A stretch of DNA of 64,000 nucleotides from assembly GCA_026874595.1 (NCBI GenBank), contig CM049306.1, positions 84,468,142 to 84,532,141 on the forward strand. Reading direction: 5' to 3'. Source of the stretch: Sipunculus nudus (Eukaryota > Annelida > Sipuncula > Golfingiida > Sipunculidae). How positions within the stretch are numbered: position 1 is the first letter of the stretch; every line of letters begins with the position of its first letter. The position numbers and the translations under genes were made by a program. Shown here in pieces: positions 40,601-54,700 of this stretch. Below the pieces are notes generated by a model. That model was not told where the DNA came from. It did no database searches and saw only the letters and a program-made list of their open reading frames with translations.

Positions 40601-43600
40601 TTTAAATGTTGAGAAGTCCCAATTGAAATTTAGGAGCTCTGTCATGCGGGAAAATATGAAATATTTGCTATCATGATCAACACAATTTCAAGAAAATTAA
40701 AAATCTTCTTTTCTTTATCCGTTGTCAGATATATGCAGGCTGAAGATTATGTAAATTTGTATAAGCTCAGAACTTTCTTTAATTTATCATTTGTCATTTA
40801 TGAGACAGAAATATGGCATCCTGTTAGACATGGCACATAAAAAAATACAAAGCACTTGCAAGAGGGCATAAACCTCCACCAACACCTGCATCAGCATCAT
40901 GGTCCATCCCAGAATTTAATCAACGGGTAGCACCACTGTTCCACATGAATTCATGGGAATTCATTGCACTGTTATCTGATATTTATTGACAATAATCATG
41001 TTTTAAAATGAAGTAAAAGGGAATTTCAAGCCCTACACTTAAAAAATATCCAGTAAGAACTTTTATGTGGTGAAAAATAGATGAATATTCATTGGAGATT
41101 CTGTGTTGTGACAAATCAACAAAGATCTATGAAAATTGACCATAAAATGAGTATTGGCCAATAATCCACAATGTGGGCAAGAAAAGAGAGTTTAGGATGG
41201 AACAAATGTGTAGAATACTAATTTAATTGTGAGACAAGTCTACATTTGTTGGAGGCATTGTAGGGAGAAACAGACAGGACAGCATATAAAAAAGGGTGAT
41301 TTTCATGAATTAAATTTTGATCTACATCTGATTTTACTGATACATCCTTAAAATTTTAGGAAAGTTATTTTCAATTTGCTCATGGTCTATATCTGTATAA
41401 AATTTCACTGAAAATCATAGAGGACTTGGGGAGATCTGGCATAGACAATCAGTGACAAACAAACAAACCACTCTGATCACATAGCCCTTAGCCAGCTACT
41501 TTGGCTGAGGTAATGAATCAATGCATGCCACCTAGAGACCCAAAAGATATTCAAGTAGTGAATGACATTATATGCAGTATGCTTTAGGTTTTTTAACCTT
41601 GGGATTGCTTTAAGCACGTGTACACTTGACAAACTGGCCATTATTCTGTGTCTGGCATCTTTCAGAGAACCTGGCACTGCTAGGCAACTGCTGATCATGC
41701 TGTCACATTGATTCTCACAGCCTGACACTGGCTGTACCAGAGGTCTGATCAGTTCCAAATGAGTATACTCTCCCTCTCTGTACTCACTGATGTACATGAC
41801 TGCAATAAAATATATGGCAATTATTTCTGAAGAATGCAAATTAATAGCAACAATATTTATTTGTTCATTAGATTTACTGCAGAGGAAAATGTCATGTATG
41901 TATAGTGAAATTTAGATACAATATATAATCCTTTATCTTTATAACTGTTTCTAAAAGCACCATACAAAACATTAAAGGTGAAATATTATAATAAATAGTT
42001 ATATTGAACAGTAAAATAAACTTTTCTTTGTAATAATTTGAAGGGTTGAGGTAAGCAATGGAAATTAAGTTGCAGACCCAAAATAATTTTTTTGTCAGAT
42101 TGCCATTATAATTTTATATAATTTGCATAGCATTATAATCATTTTGCTAAATAAACTCCAAGGCCCCATTACTTCAGTAAAGCTCTCAATATATGCACTT
42201 GGGTACAAAAAAATTAGTGGTAAACTACTGGAGGAAATCTACTGGCCCTGTCTGTCACATTAGAAAGAGTTTATAGCAAAACCGATAATATCAGCTTCCT
42301 AGATATTACCTAAGGTTTGTTATCAGGTGCTAGCTTTCACTGGGTGTAATTTGTTATTTTGCTTGAAAAAAGGACATGGTAGAAGCTTGAAGTCACTGTG
42401 AGGTCTCCAAGTACCTGCTGTAGGAATATTCACTGTTACCGTGGAGATAATCAGCTGCACCTGGCTGGTCCACCGATGTGGTCTTGGCTCCTCTAGTAGA
42501 ACATGGCCAGTGTATCACTACCTAAACAGTCATCTAAACAGTGCCTTATTTCTGCCAATGGGATTAGTGTACGTTCAACAGGTTTAGGCTAGGTGCAATT
42601 CTTGCATATTCCACCACCGATTTGACAGTTGGCAAATTAATGCCAGCAATTCACAGCTGTCATCGAGTTCTTATTTTATTTATCACTGGCTCAGCCAGAG
42701 AAGGGTGACTTAAGGATTGTCAAACAAAACCAGGGTTCTTAAGAGTCGCATGGCAGTTTCTTTTCCCGCATGTTGATGTCACTGAGGATATTAACTTTAA
42801 AAAAGGACAAATTTGTTATTATCCCTAGAATTGTGCCATAAATTATAGATGATTTTAATGTAGTGTATGGGAAAAGAATTGTGATTTTTCAGATTAAATA
42901 AAAACAGCAGGAAAGCAAATGACAGTGTTTTCAGCACTTGTTTAATTCTCATATGATCTAACAGATTGTGTTTCGCTGCAAATAACAGGAACTAGACCCT
43001 CAGGTTCAAGCTGAATTTCTTTATGGTGTTTTAACCAAACTTGTCATATCAAAGTAAATAGTTATTAAAAATTGTCAGATACTTGAACTTTCAGATTTAA
43101 GATTCTTATCCACAATAAAATAAAAAAAAAAATTAAATTAGTTATCATGATATAGTAACCAGGTATAAGATATGCCTCAATCCCGCATGTATCAAACACA
43201 CTGGCAGATCAGGTTGGTTTACCAGTAAGGTCGGGGACTTTTTTTGAAGTACAGACTTAAAATGCTGTTTAAAGTACATATTATGGTAAAAAATATAAAT
43301 GAAATACTGCAGTATTTTTATGCCTACATCTGTATTGGGTGTGTGTTGTCTTCATGAGTTGTTTGATGTGGTCTTTTTCTGGCTTGTTTGATAGATTTTA
43401 GCATGGCTTGCTCTTTTCATTAAGTATAATGTGCTGATTTACAAAACGAGTCTTGTGATGATGTAAATGATTGGCAGGTGCTTGTTGACTTTCTTTTGAT
43501 AGCCTCACTCAGGTGTTGTTCACATCGATTCCCGGCTCCTTCTGTTTGTTCCTCCCACAAAGAGCAATCTTTGTCCGCGACAACACAAGCTTATACCAGA

Positions 43601-46600
43601 ACTCTTGATCAATAACTATAACACTGCTATTTGTCTTGTAGACTTCATTGCATAATTTCTTAGATGGCAGGGCTGGTTAAGAACTTCTAGCACAATGGCA
43701 CTTTGAACAAGCCTTGGCTTAAAAGGATACTCTTTTATGAATTTTTTTTTGCTGGATTTAGCCATCTCTATTTATTAATGTAGACTTGGCTAAGCTTAAC
43801 CCTAAATATGTACATTTGCGAAATTCCATTTTTGTTTGGGAAACAAAACAGGGTGGTAGCACAGTCTTCCTCTCTTTTATTTCTTAGTCATAATTATCCA
43901 CATTTTCGGGCCATAACACTGAAGAACCCCCTCCCCCCCCCCCCCAATGCACACAGTTTTTTTTTAGGTGACATACATGGCTGTTGGGTATAGTCTTCCC
44001 ACTAAGCTTGCAGAATTAGGCCTGAGATTTGTGGGGGCCCTTGAAATTTATTCAGTTATTTATTCTTAACTTTCAATTTGATTCTCTTCATACTTTCAGA
44101 CTTAAAAAAATAAAAGCAATTTTACCAGGATGGAATGTAGTAAATTTCAGTAAAGAAAAGAAAAATATAGCTCTCCCTCTGTTTGTCTCTTTTTTTCTAA
44201 CCAAGTGTAGTGGTCCAACATAGAAATTTTTAAGAAGATTAATGGCACATATGCAATAAAGAGCTTGCAATGGACAGGAGGTGCTGGATGAATTCAGATG
44301 ACCTTCAAATTTTTATCAGTTTCTCTGTTCTGGTTTTCTTTTGAAAACTCATGAAAATTTTTTTTTTTGGCCAGATTTTCCATAATGTGTTCTAGGGTTT
44401 GGTATTGAGGATGATTTTAATGTTGCATTACATTGTATTCTGTGGCAGTGTATTCCGATACATTTGGTGATATTTTTATTGTATCTATTTATAGGAAATA
44501 AGTGTGTTTCTTATTTTGATCTGTTCAGAATATGTTTTGAACCAGTGAGTTATTGAGCAGGGCTATAAATTTCCTGGAACACACCTTTGATCTCATGGTC
44601 TATAAAGCCTCAGACAAACATTTCCTACCATATGACTTTAGATATGTGTATTGACATCTAAATTTTAAAGAGAATCCCTATTTGAATGACAATAAATCTG
44701 TTTCATTCATGACAAAATATTGAAACGTTCAGTGTATGAAAATGAAAATAATATCAAAATTTGGATTACATGTTGCATATTGCATTATCTGTTTCATATG
44801 GAGGAAAACCTTGCCTAACAGCCATTCCAGCATACCAACCAACTCAAAATAACGACCACTTTTTCAAAGTCCCAATTCTTGTTTGCTCAATCTTTATATA
44901 AGACCTTGCTTAAAAGGCAAATTTGAAAATGTGACCACTTTATTGAGGTCCTGTTTGCATGGTAATTTCGAGTTTTCACTGTTTCAAACTTTTATACTGA
45001 TATATTTATGATATCAAACCCTAGATGTTTATTATTGTGTTGTATTGCAGGAAATCTGGAGGTACAGTAACATAACCTGTGCCACATATCCCTTGGCACC
45101 ACTTGATACCATTGGACCATTAGGCAGGACAAGTGAGTAACCTCAAACCTTATGTGGGCTTGATGAATAACAGGAGTATATGTGGGAGAGGGGGGTGTTA
45201 ATAAGTCATGTATAGAAATAATGTTTGTTGGTTATGCAAGTCTGACAAATATACACAGACCTTAGGTAAAGTATGCATGATTATTGGAACTATATACTAT
45301 TGTCTGCTTCTTTTTGTTTGTCTAGTTTTAAACTCTAGAATGAATGTTATATATGATGACACTGTGGACCTGGGAATGTCACCACAACTTTGAACGGTTG
45401 ATTTATGATGAGCTTCTAGGAATTTGCCCTCGTTCTAGGAAAGCTGTGTACACTGAAGCCCTATATTAGCCCATACGTTTGAAAATTTTCACCAGGGTAA
45501 ATGAACCACTGTTTACCAGTACATATATTAGCTTTCAAAATATTACTTTTTGAAACCTTAGTGAATTGTGCTGTGTGTTAATAAGATAGGAATCATTGAC
45601 CCATTTTCAAACAGCATAAACTCGTAATCTTCAGACCTAGTTGCACATTTGTTCAGTCTGCATTATCATCTGCAGCTGATCCAGTGATTTCACCGATATT
45701 AAATATACTCATATTCAATCATTTTAAGTATTATGGTTTAATCATGTAAGGATATATTGGTATAGTCCTTTAGTGGAAAATGTCGGCCAAAATATATGCT
45801 ACTGCAACTAATAACTAATAAAATGGGAAGTGTAAAAAAAAAACATGTTTGAACATATCTGCATTGGAAATTAACAATACACTGAGCATAAAAATTTTTA
45901 GCTATGTTCCAGTTTAAAGACTCGCTGTCTTTGGTTACAGAGGATGTGTAAATAGAAACAAAATTTTAAAATCCATGAAAGTAGTTATATCCTCCCTGTT
46001 TCTCCATAGATTTTGTTGTCAAAATGTATATAATATATTGATGTTAGCTAAGACCGGCAGAACTCGGGAAATATTTTAAATATAAGTTTAAGGTCCGAGC
46101 TCTTTACCAAGATGCTATTGTCCTGAACCCAGAATTACAACTCATGATAACCTTTTGTATGGATTAGAGGCAGGCTTTTGATTTGGAGCTCTTACCGCTG
46201 ATATTTTTTTACTCTTATAGACTGGAGCTCTGCTCTGATATACATCACAAATGGCGAGACGGAAGAACATTTGGAGATGTTAGGAGGTGGTGTCATAAAG
46301 CAGCTTTTGGACGAGAAATGGAAAACATTTGCAAGGGTCAGTTTATATGTAATTTATCTAATTTTTGAGAGAAAAGTGAGTTTTAAACTTTAGATATTCA
46401 GTTGATGTGATAAGGAAGAATAGAAGTAAATTTGTTACATTTACGTTCTGCATAAAATATATAAACATTGAATTAATAAGTATTTATCATATTACTTTTT
46501 CTTAATTACTTTTCCTTATTAATTTGTGAAGGAACACATATCTCAGGAATTAATACTTTTAAAAAAAGCCATCATGTATATTTAAAGAATAATTATTAAG

Positions 46601-48650
46601 TAACCTGTATAAGTAGACACATAATATGAAACATTGTAATGAAGTCTAAGTTTATAAAGTATAAACACTTTGTATGTATTTAGATAAAATGTTTCATCCC
46701 CATTATATAGCATACAGGCCTGTCAGGAGACACATTTGAGACCAGTTTTGTAGGTGCATGAGTCCATACCCTCAAAGTCTTGAGTGCTACTGTGAGTCGA
46801 TGCCACTCTTAATCCAAGACAAATTCAGAGTCCAAATCACTTGAGTTTAAATCCATCTTTAATAAGAGTCTTTTTAATCTCAAGTCAGAGTCCGAGTATA
46901 AAGCCATTAAAAATATATATCTCTCAATTAAAAGCACCTCTGCATGGAAAATTGAGATTATCAGTTATTTTTTAATGTTAATTTACACATGCTTTACACT
47001 TTTATTTAATCACACTTAGCAAATGAAACAGAGATTAACCTTTGGATTGTCTTGTTTTCATAGTATATTCTGTCAATAGATAGCTTAAATAAGCTTTATC
47101 ATGTGTTTTTCAGATTTATGTTTTTCAATCTGAACATCACAGCTTATGTAACAGGTTAATTTTTCGACTGGACTTGAAATAGATTTTGTCTGATTTCTGG
47201 ACACCTGACCTCCAGGTCTGAGTACAAGACCCTCCAGTCTGAGTTCCAAGTCCCTGGAAAAGTGTACTTTGAAGTCTAGACATTCCTCCACCTGAGTTGA
47301 TTTCTGCTCAGAAAAACATGAATGCACTGTGGGACACCTGTTACAACCAGTCTCATTTGTCAAACCTTAAAATCAAAATTTGTTACATTTCAAGGAAACC
47401 CTTTGTTTACATTTCACATACATATGCTTACAAAATATGTAAATTATTTTGTGAAATCCTTACCACAATACACCAATGTTAATGTAATTTGCCTTGAAAC
47501 AATTCTTAATTATCCAACCTACTTGAAGGGACTTCATTACTTCTTCACTACATTTAATCCCACACCATTGGTGCATTTAGAAGCCCCAGTGCATTGTGGG
47601 TTGTAGGTTTCAAAGCCCACAAACCCTAACCAGCAGAGTTGTACACTTGTGAGTCCAATTCTGCACAGTGTGAACTCCGAATCAAGTTGAATCTTACATC
47701 ACTGTCTGAGACAATAATCTCTGTAGACCAGTGTGGCCACCTGAACAATAATAGCCATCTGTACATGCAGGGTACAAAACAAATTAGGCTGCAGGTGCAC
47801 CCTTGAAACAACCTACATGCACCTAAATATTTCAACATGCACCTTGTAATACTAGTGAGAAAATTTGCTTGTTAAGGAGTTTCTGTTGCTCAAAGAATAG
47901 AAATGTTAATTATTAATTGTGATGTTTATGAAAAGATATTCTGTTAGCCTTTTTTTTACATCAGGACTAAAGAGCTTATCAAAAAAATATGTGAAATTTC
48001 AGTGTAGTGAAGGGTTGCCTCTTAAGACGGTCAACACATGAATAGATAATTAAAATCCACTGGATATGATTATTCTATTGATTTAGACATTATTTCTATA
48101 AAATAAGATACTGCACTAACATTTTTTTTCATTCGCATATAATACGTGCACAGAGTGCACCCGCGATATGATTTCTACCTGCACCAAAGAAAACGTACTT
48201 GCAAACATGTGTGCACCCTCTATTTCTCACCCTGTACATGGCAGACCATTTTGAAAAGATGTGGTTCCTTGATTGTATCATCAGTATCAAGAAAATGTAA
48301 AGTTCCCCTAACAGATATCAGGAAGATAAATCACTAACCCTTTGCTCTTATTTATCCAGCGAAGGTTTGTAGAAAGACTTATCCTGGCCATTCTGCACCT
48401 GGCAACCTTAAGCATCGCCATTTATCTGCGTCCGGATAACGGGGAATTGCTGGGTCCAACAGATACCCATAGTATAGTAAGTATTACCTAAAAAGGCTGT
48501 AACTTGTAAATTTTGTTAAGAATCCTAGATTAAGGTATTAATTGTTCTATGATCTGGTTTAGAAGATGTGTTGTAACATGGAATAACAGTTATTTTGGCA
48601 TGGTCAAAACAATTAAATTTCACTATATTTATTTAAAGAAAGAATATTTT

Positions 48651-48717
<67 letters not shown>

Positions 48718-51700
48718 GTACTATAAAACATTTCAGTGTTCAAAATATTAAAATTTGAGTGTGCGCATCTGATATTTGTTAGCTCAGCTGACTAAAGTCA
48801 TCTGAGCTATATATTGTGAAGATCCTAATTGTCAATGGGCTGTCTATCTGGCCATCCATTAACAAGGCATGTTTTGAAACTGTTGGATCTATGAATCCAA
48901 AATTCTTCATACAGTTAGATGTCCCCAAGTTCTCTTACCAAACAGAAAAGTGGGTCACTTCAACTTTGCCCCTTTGAGGAAAAAAAGGAAAACCTGTGAA
49001 TTATTGTATCCTGAGACAAAGTCGGGGTATACTATGTTTTCATACCGATCCCCCCGCCGCCGCATATAAATCTTGTCGGCGTGATAACTCAAAAAATGTT
49101 TCACGGATCTTTACCAAACTTGTTATATGTATAGATATGGGTGAGAGGACGACGCCTATTTAAAATGAGGTCATGACCTTGACTAGGAGAGTGTCCTTGA
49201 CCTTGAATAGGTCCAATTTTGGGGAAAATCACACAAATTCTTAAATATCTCAAGAAATCTTGCATGGATTGATCCCAAAATCAAGTTGATGGAAGATCAT
49301 GGATAGGGTTGTCATGTTCAAGAAACTGGTGTTGCCACCTATTATTCTTTACTTGTTTTCATGCCGTTTAATACCCCCAATATTGCTACTTGACAGTACT
49401 GTGAGCATTATACGTCAAAAACTAATGGACAGATTTCTTTTATATTATGCATATACATAGATATGGGTTATGGGATGATGTTTATTTATATTGGGGTCAT
49501 GACCTTTCCTATGAGAGTGGCCTTGACCTTGAATATTGCCATATATGGTGAAAATCACACAAAATCATTAATATCTCAATAAGGGATGCATGGATTGGTC
49601 CAAAAATCAACTTGACCAAAGATATTCCTTATTTAATCAAGACTTAATTACATACAATAAATCAGATCAGAATTTAGTAAATTTTAAGTTATTAGCATAA
49701 TTGTAAACTCATTACCTTAATTTGGCCCAACTTTGACCATGGCACATTTTTCTCCTAAAAGCACTATCAATTTAATTTTTGAAGTATGTATAAAAAAGAT
49801 TTAATCTTTTAATATCTGAAATTTGAAAATATAAGCTCAAATATTTGGATTGAAATTGAATTTTTATTTGGAGGCCCTATTGTATTGACTTGCTTTGCCA
49901 ATCCCTAATCAGCCAACTTCTGGTCTTTTCAGCCCTGCCTGGTAAACTTTACTACTGATGAAACACTGGTTTAGCACCTCTGCTATCACAGGTGTACAGT
50001 AATTCTTATATCACCCATCCCTCTCCCTTCCCAGCCACAGCAATATTGACCAAGTGTATTGCAAAATTGTTATTGTTTGAACTGTATTTTCTTAATTGTA
50101 AAGCTGTCTTCACTCCAATGTACCAAACTGCTCTCGAGATAGTAATTCAAGGACTATTCTAGAGGTAATGTAGCAAAAAAGAAATTAATTTAATTTTAAG
50201 TAATTTTAACAACTTAAAATATAATCAAATCCATCAGTTTGCATAAATTAATAATATGTGAGCCAAATTATTGATAAATAAAGGCGCAATTTAGATGCGA
50301 ATTCTGAATCAAGTTTTATTTTAAGATATTTATTGTTTGTTAACAGATATATTTATGAGATGCATAATGTGGTCGTATGACAAAGTTAGGGATATATGAT
50401 GATGCAATTTAGAATTGTGAATCGACTTATGTGTAGAATTAATGCAAGTGTTCTGCAATCTATTATTTTGAATTTAACTGTAAATTGTAATATGTTCAAT
50501 CTTATTAATGATGTATAAAAGCCACGATTAAAATGTTTTGAATTTGCATTTGAAAATATGTTTGACCTGTTCTTAAACGCTTGTCATATGACCAGAGTAT
50601 TATGGTGTACCGACCGAAAGTCCCTCCATCTTTCTTTTACCCTCAAGTGTCACTGCGATAACTGAGGGGGGTTTTGACTGTTTTTCTCAAAACTCAAACT
50701 TCTTACTAACAGATGATCTCACCCAAGTTCGATTTTGGGCACCATCCACACATATTTAATAAGGTCACTAGGCTACTTGTGGATTTGCCGCAATAACTTA
50801 TGAATAATATGAAGGATTTTGATAAAACTCCTATGGATTTTTTTGAAACTCATACATACTTACAAATAGAATTTCTCACCTGAATTACTTTCTCATCAAA
50901 ATTCATGCATATTTCATATACATTAATTTCAATTTGCTGCTGCGGTAAAGGGCTTTATGCGAGCTCGCTACCTGGTGGGGTGACCCAATGGTTTATTGTT
51001 GTAGTTTAACTGGTGCTATATTTCGTAATTTTCCAAAAGGGGAGTTTCCTTATGGTCTCATTGACCAATGGGATAGCAGCATTTCAGTTACTCCTGATCA
51101 GGGTCAGGGGGTATATAACCCTCCCCCTATACTTGATTTGACCTCTTTCTTCGGTGCCCCCAGAAACTCAGTTTTACCACCGCATCCCCACCATCCTCCC
51201 ACTTTTAGATGGACATTTGCATTCATCCTTTTCTTTATTCTAGTCAATATATTTTATTTATATAAGCTCATTTATATATAAGCTCATATATAGATGTGTT
51301 GATGGTCTCCACAGTTATTGTGTATTTGCTGACTATATATGCAACTTGTATTTCTTGGTGCTATTTTATTTAGTGGCGATTCTGCCCCACCATGCATTTA
51401 TTATTGTCATTCATAATCAACAGAGGGAAATTTAGTCATTGATTGTAATTGTATCCGCCAAAACAGAGTTTTGCGGATACTATGTTTTCAGCTGCACGCC
51501 GCCGCCGCCGCCGGAGAACTCCTCCGTAACCGCTGGGCGGAATTTTACGAAACCCAGGATTATGTTCGGGTCACATGTGAACTGCTGCGCCCCGATTTTG
51601 TTTTGACCTCTGACCATTCCTATGCGCTCTGCGTCCGTTTGTGCGTCTGTTTCCACACATAAACCCACATATCTCGGGAACCGGTTGACGGATCAGGAAA

Positions 51701-54700
51701 ATTTTTTTGCACAAATGTAGCCCTTGGAGAGCTTTATAACATACACAAAAAATGGTGGCGCAACCTGCAACCATGTTTGCACAGTGTCCATCTGTTCGTC
51801 TGCCTTGGGTTAAAATCACTCATATCTCTGCAGTGACTTGACTAATTCACCTGAAATTTGGCATGCGTATACATCCTGGATAGCTTTTCTGATTTTGTGA
51901 CAGGTGGCGCCACCTACATTCACGTTTATGCTGCAGACATCCAAGCTCATATCTCGGGAACTGTTTGACCGATCAGGAAAATTTTTTTGCACAAATGTTG
52001 CCCTTGGAGAGCTTTATAACATGCACAAAAAATGGTGGCGCCACCTGCAACCATGTTTGCACAGTGTCCATCTGTTCATCTGCCTTGGGTTAAAATCACT
52101 CATATCTCTGCAGTGACTTGACTAATTCACCTGAAATTCTGCATGCGTATACATCCTGGATAGCTTTTCTGATTTTATGATAGGTGGCGCCACCTACATT
52201 CACGTTTACGCTGCAGACATCCAAGCTCATATCTCGGGAACCGTTTGACCGATCAGGAAAATTTTTTTGCACAATTGTAGCCCTTGGAGAGCTTTATAAC
52301 ATACGCAAAACTGGTGGCACCACCTGCAGCCATTTTTGCACAGCTCCTGTCTGTTTGTCTGCCATGGGATAAAATCACTCATATCTCGGCAGTGGTTTGA
52401 CATATCTGGCTAAAATTTTGCAGGTTTATACATCCCAGACAGCTCTCTTGATTTTATGACAGGTGGAGCCACCTGCATTCTAGTTAATGCAGCAGACATC
52501 CAAGCTCATATCTCGGGAACCGTTTGACCGATTGGGCCAAAGTTTTGCATGTGTATAGTTCTCACATAGCTCTTTATCATACGCAAAACTGGTGCCATCA
52601 CCTGCAACCATTTTTGCTCAGCGTCCATCTGATTGTCTGCGACGGGCTAAAATCACTCATATACATGTAGTGGTTTGACTTATCTGCCTTAAATTTTGCA
52701 TATGTATACAACTGGGACGGCTTTCTGGATTTTGTGGTGGGGGGGGCAACCTTCATACACAATTTGGCTGCAGACATCCATGCTAATATGCAACACTTCA
52801 CTCTATTTCCCCTTGCCACTTAATCCATGCCTCACTTCACCCGTTCCACTCTGATTTAGGCGGATACACGTAGTCGCTTGTCGACTACCCGTATTCTAGT
52901 TTAATCAAATTTATTAACTGGTCCCATGAGGCCCTTTACAACAATCTTCATGTTCTGTCTTTTGTGCATGAGCGTAGTGAGTGAGCATAAACACTTTTTA
53001 TGTTGGTCAAATGTATTCTTTCAAATAACTGTCAGGCCCATCATGTTTATTTCCCTTATTGCATTATTAAATGGTTTTGAAGTCACAATTTTCATGTATT
53101 AAACAGTGCAATATGTACTTATCAGATTTAGTTTATGCTCATTTGAAAATGGAATTGTTAAATTTTTTTTACAGCCTTTTATTTCAGTTAATAAACTTAA
53201 ATGTGTATAATTATACTTCAGCTAATCTCCACTTTCTTTCTTATCCTTTAATTGATAGGTGTTCAAACATTCCCATTGTTATTTTATGCACATATTACTG
53301 TCACATAGCTGAAATAATATATACTGCTAGAAATATTTTATCATGAGAGACTCCTGCATCTTTGATATGGTCCATAAAAGTGCACAGTATTAGTTAGGTG
53401 AATATATATATATTTAATATTTGATTATTACAAGTTAGCAGGGCCATTTCCTCTTAGCTTTTCAAATGCTAATATATTTAAAAAAATAAGTATATTTTGC
53501 ATTTGCTAAAATATTTCAAAATTCAGCTGAGTGACGTTACCCATGGGTCCCTTGTTTTAGCTATAATTTTCACAGTATAGCTTGAAAATTGCTGTTACAT
53601 GCACAGTTTCCTGTAGTATAACATTTTTCTCCCCCTTATTAATATTAGTGCAATTTTTAAATTAGAATTTCGATGTTGCATTGATCTAGAGAGTGTTATG
53701 ATTATAACCACTTAAATCAAAAGTAAAAACATTGTCAGATATATTTTACCTAAGATCTAAATAGTTATTCTTGTGTAAACAGGTATTATTTGGGTAACAT
53801 TTTTATGTTTTAATAATGCTGTGATACAACTATATCATCATGGTTCTTTATCTTAGTATATATACACAAGGCTAAGCTATGGAGTAAGCTGAAGGTCCCA
53901 AAATAAATTTTTCATAGTTTACATTGTATCCAGTTTAGCAACATTTCGAAAAAATGAGAACAATAATTCTCCATTTAAAGTCCTGAGCACAATAGAAGGA
54001 CAAATTTACTTTAAATTCAATATCTGACAACCTGCGGAGGTGCAGCCACATCCGGCAGTATTTCTATAGTAACATTAATGGTGCTTTGGCCTATTCACAA
54101 CAGCTTTTAAAGAGCTGTTGATAAATTCCTGTGGAGCAAATATTTACTTGGCCATTAACACTATCATAAATTACCATGCTTTTGGTTGAGCAGGAAAACT
54201 TTTACTAATTAATTAGTGATATTGAGCAGTAGGACCACATGAATGTTGACTTTTTTAATGGAGAGACATCAAGGGTAACTCCAATAAACATCAGACTTAA
54301 GGCAGCTGTAAAGCTAACAGTGCAGCTTTTGTGAAATAAATTTGAAAGCTTTTATTCCGGGTTTTGTCATGTTTGTGGTGGCATTAAATATGGAAAGGCT
54401 TTACATTCATTATGTGCCTTTTTAAATTAAGATGCATTTTTAGTAGATTCTGTTAGTTTGTCAGTCATCTTTTCTTGTCCTGTGAAATGTGTATCAATTC
54501 TTTACCTTTGAATCAACTTTCGATTAATTTATCAGTTTAGTATTAAATTGCAGACCTTTTAAATGAAAGCAAATATTTTACTTTAATGGATGTAAGTTTT
54601 TTATAGCAAGTAAAGGAACAATGTAGCTCTCCCTCTACAACAAATTTTGTTTCTGTGCAAGTGGAATGGTCTACAAGTTAGTGATTAAACTAGATCTAGC

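Larger units (their letters stand above)
45133..48359. other. TRPV introns 6 and 7
   Basis: AT-rich introns around exon 7 (46221-46336). Intron 7 carries the two dispersed repeats at 47330-47610 and 47775-48215. Confidence 0.45.

Noticed and set aside
41477-41839. 120-aa minus-strand ORF in intron 5
   Set aside because: No recognisable domain, no neighbouring exon signals and AT-rich intron composition.
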